64,000 nt of DNA from Neelides folsomi (lineage: Eukaryota > Arthropoda > Collembola > Neelipleona > Neelidae): contig JAQGBZ010000057.1 in the NCBI GenBank assembly GCA_034687125.1, positions 124,001-188,000 on the forward strand, in the 5' to 3' direction. The notes below the pieces were generated by a model. It made no database searches and was not told the DNA's origin. It saw only the letters and a program-made list of their open reading frames with translations. Within the stretch, counting starts at the first letter, position 1; each line of letters starts with the position of its first letter. Shown one piece after another: positions 40,301 to 52,800 of the stretch. The translations under genes were made by a program, and so were the position numbers.

Positions 40301-43300
40301 AATAAAGACAATAGCAATCGTTATTAAATTCATTTTCGCTCGAAGGTGTGAGTTCAATAAATTATGGCAATTACAACGCGGCAGCAATAAATGGTTTAAA
40401 GTTTAAGATCTTTGCATTCTTTGAGAGAAAAGTTCATAAAAGGAACGAGAGAGCTGAAGGCATTGCGTGATGAGAAAGCCTCAGTTATTAAACTTGAGAT
40501 TAGGAGAAGTAATAATAATTACAGTTTCGATCCCCTTTATCTCATTCCACTCACTTTTTTCACAGCGATTCGCGGGCTCACGTCGGCAATCGTCATTGAG
40601 GAAACTCGCGACTCGGATTCCAAAGGAAGAGCATTGGCGACGCTTTGGCTCATTGGCATTTGGAAACCCGAAGGAGCACAAGAAAACGTCGCACTGTGTT
40701 GAGGTCTCGAAGAAAATAAATCTCCAGCTAAAGACCGCGTCCATCCCGTCGTTCCCCATTTCATTTTCTGAACAGCTCGACGTTGGTTTTTTTCGGGTTT
40801 AAACCTGAAATTCAAATAGAGCTTGAAATTATCCTTGCATGTGCATTATAACGTTATTTAGGATATATTAAATTGGTAAATTGTATGAGTTTTCAATGTT
40901 CCTACATTTTAATTTTTCAACAATCAAGTTCGAGAATGAAATTAAGTTATTATGATCTTAATTTGATAGAACTTAATGCTTTAATACGCTTAAAAATTAA
41001 GGTGAAGGGATTGTGAAAAGCCAGTGAAGTTCAATTTGTACGACGGAGCTCATTGAATTTCTGGCAGGTTGTTTTAGTTTAGAAAGGGCCGAAATAATCG
41101 GTTCAGTTCTTCCTTCAGGCTTTCCACGTATCAAGTCAATCTTGATGAGCCGGAGTTAAGGAGAGTCATGCGGGGAAGATGGGGAAATTGAAAAAGGAGA
41201 CCGACGGTACATCCAAACCCATGCCATGTATTAGTCCATGTAATTTCCGACCCTCCTCAGACTCAACGGAACTTTCCGTTCACACAACTTCAAAAGACGA
41301 GCACGAAATGCGGGCTTCAAATTACACCTCAATGGGCCAAAAACGTTCAAATTCCTTCAATCTCCTTTTCAAAATCACTCTGACCTCTACGAGGAAGAAC
41401 AGCATATAATTTGAACTGCAAATATTGTTCACTCTATTAATTTATTGCCTTGATTGGAGAGATTATTATAAGAGGAACTTTGATTCTTACGAAATAACAA
41501 TTACTCACTAATTCCTAAATTCCTTATGCAATAAATAAGTTATTACTTATTTATTGCATAAAGATTTTTTAGGCATTTTAATATTTTCCCTATTAACTCA
41601 TGTCAATAAAGCAAAATTTGTTCATAAAATGGTGGATGTGTAAACTTCCTCCTTGTATTTAATTTTGATTCAAGTTGAAGAGAGAATTAGCTTTATTTGG
41701 AAGGATGACGATTGTGGAATAAATACGGAAGGAATAAAAATGAGAGGGAGTCTTTGACGAGGGATGGATTTCTCTGAATCGAGTCTTTGACTCCTTTTCC
41801 ATTCATCAATTTAGCCTCTATTCAGCTCCTTGATGGTAAATGAGAGAGGAGTTGAATTAATTTGATTGTAAGTTGAAACAAAGGACGAGCGTAACACGCT
41901 GACTTTCTAAACCTCAAACCACGCCAAGAAGGCCTGGATTCATTTAAGACTGGAAGTAAGGGAAAACCCGCTGGCAAAATAAAGAAGACCCGCAGGGACG
42001 ACCCTTTCATTTTCAATCAACATGCAAAGACTTCAAGACTTGATTATTTTCACTTAAGAATTTCTCTTTAGTCAAATAAATTATGTAAAAAATAAGATTT
42101 TAATGTTAACGATAAAAAATTAGTAGATATAAAAATTACAAGGAACTCTCAATAGCGTAATATAAATAGCAATCTTTATATAATATTTTGTATCTATTAA
42201 TTTATAATGTTTTTTGGTGGAAAGAATTAAATTAATACGTTATAATATACCAACGATATTTTGACTAATATGAATTGTATACAAGTACACAAATTGCATA
42301 TCTAATTTACTCATTGCAATGCATCTTGAACACAATAATGTATACGAGATTAAATCGTACATAAAACTAGGGATAATCAAGGTATAATATTATGCCTGTA
42401 TGACTTCATGGTAGGTTCGAATTGAATGGGCTAGGAATGTCAGAGAGTGCAATGGCATTCGAATCTGATTCATGAGATTTCAATGCCATTGTTGTGATTC
42501 CGTAATTTTTCTCTTTTTCACCAAAATCTCTTCCTTGAGAGCAATTGTGAGGGCCTGAATGGTGCGGGTTTGAGACCAGCAGGACTTGCAATTGACTCTC
42601 GTTGACTCCCAAATAGCATGAGAAGATGAGTGATGGTTGTGATATTTCTCCGTTTCCCCAATCCATCCTTCATCGTGAATCCCATTTCAAGATTCCCATT
42701 GTCAAGGCCCAAAACTGTACCTTCAAAACGATGGTCCAAAACGATGTTAAAATAGACAAAAAAATCAATTTATTTCTCCTTTGTTCGATTTTGCCTTTTC
42801 GCCAATACTTCTTCCCTCCTCATTTCCTCAGTCTTCAATCTTTAAAATTGGATTACAAAGTTTATGAGATTGGGCCTACGCTCACGATTAAATAGCTTCA
42901 ATACGCAGATTATTTTTTGTTATTCTTTTTCTTAAAGTAATTTTACACCTTTTTTCTTCAAAACAAGTGGATTTGGAATAAGCCTTCTTTTGGATATTGG
43001 AGGTATCTTGATATTACTTACATTGAAATCTTCCACCTTACCAACACATTGCCTCAGATATTCCATTGAAGTCTCTTTTTTCATCTCATTTCAGTCATCT
43101 CCCTTTCTCGAGTTATTTAAACTCCTTAAATTACTTTTTCTCTCCCTTTGTAGAAAAACGCTTTGAAAATGAGAATAATGAGGGAAGGTTTTGTATTACA
43201 CGAGCTCTCTTTTCATTTTTTAACTCAACACTTGGCCGTGCATTTATTTTTGAAGTCCGTGCTTTGGAATAATAAATATTATGATTTAGTGAAATACAAA

Positions 43301-46300
43301 ATGAGGAAGTTCAACCTCTGAACTTTCCTTGCTTCAATCCCATCAATTTCCTACGGGACATTGTAATTCAAATTTAGATTCAAAATATTCCGATGTCAAA
43401 TTGAAAAGTGGATTTGTGGATTTGTGACCGAAACCGTTAAATTCTTTTCATAAAAATGTGAATCAATCTCGTTTCCGCTCTCCTTCCGTCAATCTCCTTA
43501 CATATTTGTCAAATTAAAAACTCATTTCCTATTACTTTGCTTTCAACAAATGGAACTGGTTGAAGGCATAGGTTGGATTTTATAACGCTTCAGTGAGTTT
43601 TTCCATTGTTTTAAGCTTGTTATTACTCATGCTCTTATTACTTATTATTTACAATCTTAAGTTACTTGTATTGTATTATACGCATTCTTTTATGTTTAAA
43701 TTCTCATTCTCAATTTACTTCAACTCACTCAAAATCTTTTAACTTATCGTGCTACATTTCAAAGTTACCTTTTGAACTCCACTCAAATTACATAAAACCT
43801 TTTAACTCCAATCTTCCAAATGCAATTGAAATAAATGGAGGGTTAAATGAGCCTTAAAAGTGAAATAAGGAATTTGAGATTCTTATCTATTTCTTATTTA
43901 GAGCAAGGAGAGAGTAAATTGTCATATATTTATTTTTTACTCTCTCGAAAGATCAAAACGCATACAGAATGGTATAATATGCAATGATCACATAAAAATA
44001 AATTTGTATTGAAAGTATTAGTAATTGAATATAATTTAATATTTAGAAAGATTCCGCCGTATCTTTTGTTCCCATCAATTGAAAGGCCGTCGCGTAATGA
44101 GAGGAAATGAGGAATCATAAAGGAGAGAGAAAATACACAAATAATGTGCTATATAAGGAAACAGAGATCTTTACGATCCCCTCACGAGCCCCATCATAGT
44201 CAATTCCAATTACTTCATACAAATCTTTATGATAAATTACTTCTCGTTCTTTGGGAGAGATTAGGGAGAATCGTAGCATAACTTTGATAATCATTTACTC
44301 CACTTTAGTTAATGAAATGTTTTAAAGATACGAGACTTGTACAAAGCTCATAACAATTGAATTTAAATTCTTCAATTATAGAAAAGCTATGTAAGAAAAA
44401 TTCCAACCATTTTACATTGAATTGACAAATTGGAGTCGAAATTTCCCTTGTTAAAATGTGATATTAAGTATAAATAAGAAAGTAATAATATTCATAAGAA
44501 TGTCGAGAATGTATTGATTTGCTCCACTCAAATGAAATGACAATATTGATACATTAAGCCTTGATGAATTGATACATAACCTTAGGTATACATATTGATT
44601 GAATTAAGCCTGTCAGTTTATCCGTCTAGTAACATAACAGAGTACTTCACATTACTATAGCTTTTGTTGTACCTTATTGTAAAGTAGGATATACAGGTAT
44701 GCTTAACGATACTTAAGAAATTTTCCCAAAATAATATTTGGACGGGTGAAACGTTTAACAAAGGGCTTAAAGGCATAGTTGAGTATTTGCACTGGAAAGG
44801 GTTGACCTGATGAGTCATAAACTCTCGTGTTCCTTTATACCTGCATTAACTATTTTTATATTTAAACTTTCTCTTACGACATTTTGGCTCTTGCAAGACA
44901 ATAATCCCAATGACATCCATGCTCAAAATAATAGAATTGTAATAAACAACGTACAAAACCTGCAGCATTGCATACAGTATTTTTTCAATTCGTATTTATT
45001 AAAAATTAAATTATTAATACTATCATATTAAAGACACTTGCATGAGTTTAAACTCTCTTTCTTGAAAGCTATGAATATTATAATTTAACTAAATTATAAC
45101 TATCAGTATTCATCTATTTAGTTTTTAGGGTAAAGGAGATGAAAGCTTATATTTATTTAAAATGAGGTCTGAATTGACAGCCAATGTATCAAAAAGCATG
45201 AATTGAAGTAAAATATTGAGTTTAGTTGGTGAAGCATCTTCGTGCTTTAATGATAGCCTGAATAAAAATGTGGAAGTGAAAATCCAAATTTCCTCCTCGC
45301 CACTTCAAAGGCAGAGCAAGATCATAATTTTCATATCAAGTTCGGATGTCTTGAAACTGAAATGGGAAAGGTTAAGAATGAACTGAAACCTGTTGCTCCT
45401 ACCGTTTTGTATTCCTTTTAAGGAATTGGGCACTACTCTTCCTTATTTTGCTGGACGGACTGATCATTAAGTTGGAAATGCAGATGGTGGTGGATACGAG
45501 AGAATTTACTACACGCCATGATGCATGTTGTGCCAAGGGAATCTACGATCTTCTAATGAATGAATAATGAACCTGAATTTGATCTTTTCAACTTATTAAC
45601 CAAATGGCTTAAGAGGTTTGAATTGGGTTTCAGAAGGAATTTGCTTTTATGGTAGCAAAGGAGGGCTCGACTTGAGATGTTACCTGTCGTGGCTGTCAAG
45701 AAGCGACGACTTGCCCTCGGTGGCAAAGAAGGCATGACGAGAGACATTTGAGCTCCAAGTCCCTCCATTTGTCCCTTCAAGCCGTGGCGAGAGAGAGAAA
45801 TGACGAGGGGGAATTGTCGGAAGTCCGTCTTCAAGTTGGGGAATTTGCGGAAGAGGATGCAAAAATGGAGAATTCATCCTGTCTTCCTTGACCAAATCCA
45901 TTATGTTCATTTCATTTAAAGTTATCACTTCGCATACTAAAATCTTTCAATCACTCATTCCCAAATATTGTCAAACACAAAACTCAAAAAAGTTTTTCCG
46001 CACACAAAATTTTTCAAAAATACAAGTAATGTCTTAAAGTCCACTAACTTTTGAAAATGAACACAAATTAAACTATCCTTTTAAAAAATTAATTCAATAG
46101 TTAAAAACAGATTTGATAATACAGATTAAAAAGTTGATTTTTGTAAAAAAAATTCTGTTAAGGGCCTATCTACTTTATAGACCTTAACTTTCTTCAAAAT
46201 CAAGTCAAAGAATGTCAATAATTTTTTGCTTAGGATTTCCTTAACACGTAACCTAAATAATGTTGTTTTTATATTAAACACTTGTGCGACACTTTCAATA

Positions 46301-49300
46301 ATCTTTTGCAAACATCTCACCAGTCGTGTCAATTGGTATAAACAGATAAGAAACTGAATATTGGGTCTTTGTGGCTCAACTGACTTATTACGTGGAGAGA
46401 CGTTGTGGAGTGGACGGAGTGCGAACAGAGACTGAAGATGAAAAAGTGATTGCAGGTAGATGAGAGCCAGCCTTCAGCTTTTCCCTATATTCCCCATGTA
46501 CTCTTTTTCTATCTTAATTTTCCAAACCCTCAACTACCTGTAATACTCGGAGCTCATTATTCCTCGTACATCTTATAGCTTATCGGCTATACAAAATTAC
46601 TTTTATTCAAATTTCCTCTGGACTTTTGATCTCATCCTCATTTTCTCACATTTTTGAACTAAATATTTCAAACTTTCAATTTACGTATTTAATTTATTCG
46701 TGAAGATGTAAATTCATATTGATTTTTTTTGCAATCGAGCACATTATTAATATGAAGATTACAAGTAAGTAACAACATGTCTATATAAACTGATACAGCT
46801 ATAGAAGTTATATGTAGTGCATTATAATATGGAGAGATTAAATTTATGTTGGGAATCTTCAGTAGTCCTTCCCTTGATACACACACGAATTACATATTAG
46901 GTATGTATCAGTAATAGCTATGGGCTATAGCTGATTTTCAGAACTTCCAGGTGGCGATGACAAAATAAAATAATAATCATCACGATCAAATCTCCGTCTA
47001 GTCTTAAAGGTAATTAGAGGGAAATGAAAAATTACGGAAGAAAATACTTGAGAGACGAGGAAGATGGAAGTAAATGGTAAACGCACCTGTCACACAAAGC
47101 CCATACCTTTGACAATGCGTTTTAAGGCGTCGAATGTGAGAACATGGGAAAAGAGGAAAATACACATAGAAGATTCCAGGTCATTCCCCTCAACAAGTAT
47201 GAGCGAAAAGTAAAATTTTATTTGAACATGTAATTTTCAATGGTAAGTTCTAATAGTGTAGACTACGTTAAAAATTGGGAAGCGGCGAAGTTAAGGAATC
47301 TTAAAAATGAATGTTGTTGTAAGCTTCTTCCTTCGAAAGCCATTCATTTCTTATGGGAAAAAATGTCTTGGAAATGGTCACTTCCAAGTGGTGAGCTGAA
47401 AAGCTGAAACAATGTGGAATTGTTTGATAATGAACCACCTGTGAAGAATCCCATGAAGGGATATCCACCCATATTCACAAAATGAACCCATAAAAATCAT
47501 TTTACGAGTTCACGTCCCCACTTATTCCGATTGCGTCCAACTAGAGTCATTTAAGGCTCTTTTCACTTTTAATGTCAACTCAATTTCGAGACAATACTTT
47601 ATTTATTACTATACTATAGTATATAATTTTATCGCCTTAATCATAAGAGTAAACCTCGTATATTCACATTAAAAAATATTAAGCGTGTAATTTCATGTGT
47701 TGTGAACTTCCAGGTAGTGCCAGGGAAAAAATGTTGACGGAGGTGAGGCGAATTACGTGAAGTAATCGGATACTCTTGTATGTTCACCTTTATGGTCAAA
47801 ATTAACTATGCGATTACGTCCTTTTTATTTCCCTTTCCTCCCATACAAATTTCCTATTGATCAGGAGTGTCATTGAATTCGACAACTTGGAAAAAACTCA
47901 CCAGGAGTTTAGTAATGCGTAACAGAGGGTCATAAAATTTTGCAAATTGTTTTTTATTGCTCTTCCTGCAATAAGTTAGACGTTGAAGTAAGGAGCAGGA
48001 AAAGCATTCACTCTCTCAACGCTCCTTACCGTTTTATGACTTGGGTCGACCGATGATTAAACTTTCGTTAGGACATTGCTTAAACCTTTAATGCCACTCG
48101 ACATAACAATTTTGACTTTTAGATCTTTAACTCCAACTACCTAAATACTATACATGTACGTATTTACGTATGAGTATGTAATATTAAAGTAAGTGAAAAG
48201 ATCTATTCAGACTGTTCAAAAGAATCTAGGAATCATTTTCCTTTTAATAAGACTCGTTTCTTAATCTTAATTGTACCAATGAAGATACACCAAAGATTCT
48301 GTAGAGATACAGTAATTTGATAGTTAAGGTGAATCTAATGATATTTAGCCATCGCTTTATAACCAGGAGTTGGGTGACTATGCATCTACAACTATACTTC
48401 CGAATGTATGTACCTGTAAGACCTGTATATGTTGTATACCATACATTCTTATATGGGGTGAAATATATCATACAATGACCACATAACGAGTTCCTATTGT
48501 TTAGGAAAGGGAGACTCTCTCAACTTCTGTCACACACGTTTGAAACTTAATTGAATAACCTCAATTACTCCCCTTTAGAATGAAGTCTTCTTCTTCAATA
48601 GAATCTTCTTGTATTTATGCATTTGTGATGGAGCTACTCTTTTTGTTTTTACTCCTTCAATTCGTCTGACTGATATGATGGGCGGTATTCATTTGTCTCT
48701 TCTTGTGAGGTATTTAACCGAATCGAGGTTCTTCATCTTCTTCAATGAAGCCCAATTATCCTTTTTAACGTCTTTAGGACATTTTTTTATTCACCTACAT
48801 TGAGTACGTTTACTATCTATGTTAATATGAATTCATGGGTGTAATAAATTGCGCCTAGATGTCCGAACAAGATTCCTTTATAGTAAATAGAAAATTGATA
48901 TACAAAACAATTTTTAATAAAAATGGAATGAAATCTTGTGGTTACTTATTTAACAAACATTAAATAGAAACAAATTGTCAAAATATAACTAAAATCATTT
49001 TTGATATTTTTTATTCGTTTGATTTTAATTCCTATTACAGTTGATAGAAAAAATTCAACTTTATATAAAAAGTTTCTTTTAAAAGTTAAAAATAATTATA
49101 AACTTATTACGTGACTCTTTTGTTCTTTAGAACCTCAATTACCGTACATAAACCGCGTTTTTTTTTCAAAAAAGCCAAGAATTGTTTTTCGCGTTTAATT
49201 CTATTGTTTTCTGCATCGCTTTCTTTTCAATTTTAAAAGCTCTAAACTGATTATTAATTCGCATTTTCAATTAATTTTAGCCAAACTATTTGATTTTATA

Positions 49301-49805
49301 CTTCATATCGAATTGATCATGATCTCATGATGGAATTATAACTAAAATTTTACCAAAAGTTAATTTATTAAATATTTGAACTCATAAAATTAACGATTCA
49401 TATACCCGACTATTATATAAAATTCGAAATTCGAAATTGAAGTATTTCAGATAGAAATGAATTGAACTCAAGTTAAGTCTTTGTTGTTTGAATGGAAAAA
49501 ATTTTAATTGCATTTCCTTATGAGGAAAATGTCAACAAAGGGGGAAACGAATTTTCTCTCTTGTTAATCCAATCATTTTTCTGTTAACTTTCAATCTTTT
49601 GTCAACTTCTCTCATTCCACTTTTGCATTCCTCAGAGAGTCCTCAAATTGTCATCTGTAATTGAATACTTACAGCTTCCAGGAGATCTTGAACTGTACTT
49701 ACATTGGCACGCCACACGCATTGAAATCTCCCTCAATGAATGGTACGGTGAAAATGTTTGATGTTGACTATGGGAGTTCTCCCTCTGAAAAGTGTCAGAT
49801 GACAT
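28352..49805 (-). CDS. MIEAP (mitochondria-eating protein) domain protein, long N-terminal region unknown
   Basis: Eleven exons read right to left, all phase-compatible: 49703-49805, 45684-45936, 40555-40804, 39991-40257, 38133-38500, 37158-37395, 34248-34425, 33111-33338, 29374-29804, 28763-28942 and 28352-28633; about 925 residues. The last about 190 (from YGSLYAQARVETMDAL near 736) resemble the C-terminal domain of vertebrate MIEAP/SPATA18, ending with YLWPALLEA...KGVVIT. A charged coiled coil precedes it (about 687-728). Before that lie a Ser/acidic stretch (exons F-G) and helical, conserved-looking segments (VLLLYEHAQYREAANF, exon C; RRALDKAVEGMGQHG, exon D) that I do not recognise. Vertebrate MIEAP acts in mitochondrial quality control and is much shorter. 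The 5' end is uncertain: ATG 49805 is the first Met in frame, but exon 1 may instead be internal (acceptor ending at 49785). An ATTAAA lies seven bases past the stop. Confidence 0.8.
30622..30749. repeat. Long near-perfect foldback hairpin in an intron
   Basis: The two halves of this 128-bp segment are reverse complements over almost the whole length. The core CTGCTCGGCTCTGAATTTGAAA at 30639-30660 is exact in the other arm, and the similarity continues through AATTATTTCC to a loop of only a few bases. It lies in the intron between exons 33111-33338 and 29374-29804 of the MIEAP-domain gene. It could be a small MITE or a source of structured small RNA. Confidence 0.65.
32218..32266. repeat. Short inverted repeat (11-bp arms)
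   Basis: TTGTGGTTTTG at 32218-32228 and CAAAACCACAA at 32256-32266 are exact reverse complements with a 27-base spacer. Intronic; no further function seen. Confidence 0.5.
36389..36450. repeat. 24-bp tandem repeat, about 2.5 copies
   Basis: Units start at 36389, 36413 and 36437 with the consensus ATTCTTCAATWGGWTCATAA. It is intronic in the MIEAP-domain gene. Confidence 0.6.
40805..45683 (-). other. Large intron of the MIEAP-domain gene
   Basis: 4.9 kb without an exon I can support. Minus-strand open frames at 42406-42739 look weakly protein-like, but the flanking exons already join in phase without them. The region also holds the palindrome at 41524-41561. Confidence 0.5.
41524..41561. repeat. 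Perfect 17-bp-arm palindrome with 4-base loop
   Basis: TTATGCAATAAATAAGT, loop TATT, then its exact reverse complement. It lies in the long intron between exons 45684-45936 and 40555-40804 of the MIEAP-domain gene, with no gene border nearby. Confidence 0.7.
45937..49702 (-). other. Intron of the MIEAP-domain gene
   Basis: About 3.8 kb between the candidate first exon and the exon at 45684-45936. No exon, RNA gene or element recognised. Confidence 0.45.
49703..49805 (-). CDS. Candidate first coding exon of the MIEAP-domain gene
   Basis: ATG TCA TCT at 49805 opens 34 codons that end in a strong donor (CAAT then GTAAGT). They join in phase to the exon at 45684-45936, giving a smooth ...MRVACQLCEVITLNEMN junction. 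A pyrimidine-rich acceptor (ACTTTTCAG) inside this stretch, ending at 49785, would make it an internal exon 49703-49784 instead. Both readings keep the same frame. Confidence 0.5.
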
Positions 49806-52800
49806 TGATGAGCAAACAGAAAGGGAGAAAATATTCAACGGAAAACGGGCAGTGGTATTAAATATCAAGGAAGGAATAAGAATCCTATATCAATTGGTCA
49901 ACACAGGGGGATGATGAATGACTGCGTAGCTTCTGTTCCTCATTCCCGCATCACTGATCTTCCTCATTATCTCCTCACAAGAGGATCGGTTGGGAAGTTT
50001 CATGGACCTGTACAATGTAGTGGGACCATGTTTGGATTCACATTGGCCCATTCACATTTAGCTTCGGTCATCCGAATGATTGTGGTGGCCAAAGAAGGGT
50101 TGAAGAAGTCACGGAGGAGGAGCCGCCAATTCCCATACATGGCAGAAATAATAAAGAATTGACCTCGTGGAAAAAAATTCCTTTTCATTTTCTTTGCAGA
50201 TTGAAATGAAAGAGAGTCAATTGACTCAATTGTGACGTGGGTTCGAAGAATGGGCCGAAGAAGAAGATGTATGATGAGGATTAGAAGCTCCCTTTTGAAA
50301 CTGTAGAAAGTTGAGACATTGACATTTGAGCTAATATTATAAATGCATTCATCAAAGGAGAGTTCGCATAAATACAAGTGAAGTTGAACGAGTGTCAAAT
50401 ATTTGAACAAGTGGGTCATTTCATTATTTTCACTCTCCAAAAGCTTTTTAATGTTAAAATAACATTCTTATATGAAAGATAGTATTTCCATCTTCTCCTT
50501 TTAATCAGGGTTAAAAATGATTGCTCATTAGACCAATGATGAATTTATTAAATAATAAGTTTATTGTTATTATGTTTTAATTGATGTTTTACAAGGTTTC
50601 TTCTACCAGTTTGCAAAGTCGAATCTTTGAAGTTCTTGGTAGGGAAATGATTTTCAATAAATATTAGTGAAATGGAAGTGAAGTTGGCCTCAAAGCCAAA
50701 CCACGACTGAATTACTTTTCCTGCGGGAAGCCTTGTTTTTTCCTAATAAATAAGAGCTGTAATTATCCCTTATTTGAATACATCTTTGCTCATCTTGCGG
50801 CATGGCCCAAGTCGAAAGTTATTGAAATGCAGAAGATCCTTATTTCGAAAATTCCATTCATTTCTGCGTGGGTTCAGACTGTCGAATCAGTACATTTTAA
50901 AAAACTCATTCGTGGAATAAGGAGAAGCTCTAGCCCAGATTCCCTTTAAATTCCTTTCAGATCTCAGGCCCACTGAATTGCAGAAATTGAATTTATGGTT
51001 CAATTCACTTGCAGACTCATCAGTTCGACCATCAATGGAAGAAACAATAAAAGCCAACTCATTCAAACCAAAACCTCTTCATCTTTGGCCTAAATAATGT
51101 TAGGATCGAAAATCCAAATGATTCAAATGAAAATAAAAAGCGTTATAAGTTATAACTAACTACCTATTACTATTATAATATAATTATACTACTTATTTTA
51201 ATGCATGTAATGAAATATGTAACTAACTTGGTAGTGAATTAGACATCATACATTCATTTAAAATACATTATATTGCAAACATGTCATCGAGTAAGTTCAT
51301 GAATGTTCTTTTTGAACCATATAGGTATTTATCATATTTATGTTGTCTCTTTACATCTATCAACTTTATGTTTTATTACAAACTTATAAGTGTTACAAGT
51401 AATTTCATACCCTTGTAAATACAAATATACTGTTGTTAATCTCTAAATAGAGAAAATGTACTCTAGAAGGAATTTTTTGGTATTTGGCTTGATGTTTATT
51501 CACACCATGTTTTTTCTCTAATACTCTTTCATGTGTGTGTGTGTCCTCTCGTGTACCGTTTGACAGCCCATTGATGTTCTCTCTTTGGATTTATGGTAAA
51601 CGTAAAAACATAATTCTAGAGTAGGAACTCACAAAGGTAATATGAAATGTATTAGAGGCTAATAAGCGCCGATGTGTATCCATAAAGAAAAAATCCAGTT
51701 TGCAAAAGTAGACTCTTCACACCATTAAGGTAAATCTCGTCTGTGGACGTTCAAACATACAAACATATTTGGCAATGAAATTAAGAATCGTTTAACCATT
51801 TGAAAAGAAATCCTTTAGCTCAATGGAGAAAACATTACACGCATAGCACTCTGACTTTGATATGGAAATCTCGCCTTTTGCATGATTATTATTGAATTGA
51901 ATGAGATTTTTTTCTTGTTTGACAAAGCGGATCAACTCTACAACAATAATGTTCACACTGTTTATTCTCACTCGCGATGAAGGTTAATTTCCATACGTCT
52001 CCACCTTAAAATTGGAAAATGGGGTGAATAAAATTGAGCAAACTTTAATTCAGGTAGAAATTCATACAAAGGATTAAACTCGTATCAATAAATCACGTCG
52101 CATCCAAATTCATATTCATAAATTGAACTTACAGGATTTTCCTAATTTCCATTTTTCTGAATCATTCGTGCACAATTACATTTACCATCATTTTGCAGGT
52201 TTTTCCCCTTTGGGATATTTGGAATATTTCATGTTTGATTAGCTGATTAGTTAGTTATTAAATACACATGCGTTGGTTTTACCAATTTTACAAGTGGAAT
52301 TATTTCAAGAATTTATGTATGCATTGCATGAGTTTCGGACCAAATAAGGACCATAATTACTCAACATTAAAGGAAGATCCTTGCGGATGCTAAAATAATT
52401 GTGGGAAAATTAAGGGATTCTTTTTGGTGGCGAAGTTTCTCTTTCTAATTCTTCTCCACTGGGAGTGTGCAGAATAAGACATTAAGGTGCAATGAGCAAA
52501 ATTGAGTAAATTGGCTCTTCTTCTTCTCTTTTAAGGAGTTCCTCTGGTCAAATTAATTGCGTTTGAAATGAGCCTGGGACTTTTCTCTTAATGTGTTGCT
52601 CCTTATTAGTTCAATCCTCGTCTCAGACAATTCATGAAGGAACTTTTAAATCAAGAATGGCGTTGAAAGTTTAAATGTATGAAATTCACTATTAATTCTG
52701 ACACCTTATCCTTTGAATCTTCTTCGTAAAGGGGGAAAGTTGGATTTCAAATAAGGAATTTACTTTCAGTGTGCCGCTTATGCTAAACATTAAATATTCT

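Noticed and set aside
42406-42739. Weakly protein-like minus-strand frames in the large intron of the MIEAP-domain gene
   Set aside because: The flanking exons join in phase without them and no family resemblance was seen. An alternative exon cannot be excluded.
46155-46190. Hairpin with TTAAGGGCC / AGACCTTAA resembling the ubiquilin foldback repeats
   Set aside because: It lacks the GCACA/TGTGC ends and the spacing differs, so relation to the 56-bp family is not supported.
50000-50440. 146-codon minus-strand open frame
   Set aside because: No domain or motif, no joining exon, and residue use typical of noncoding DNA.
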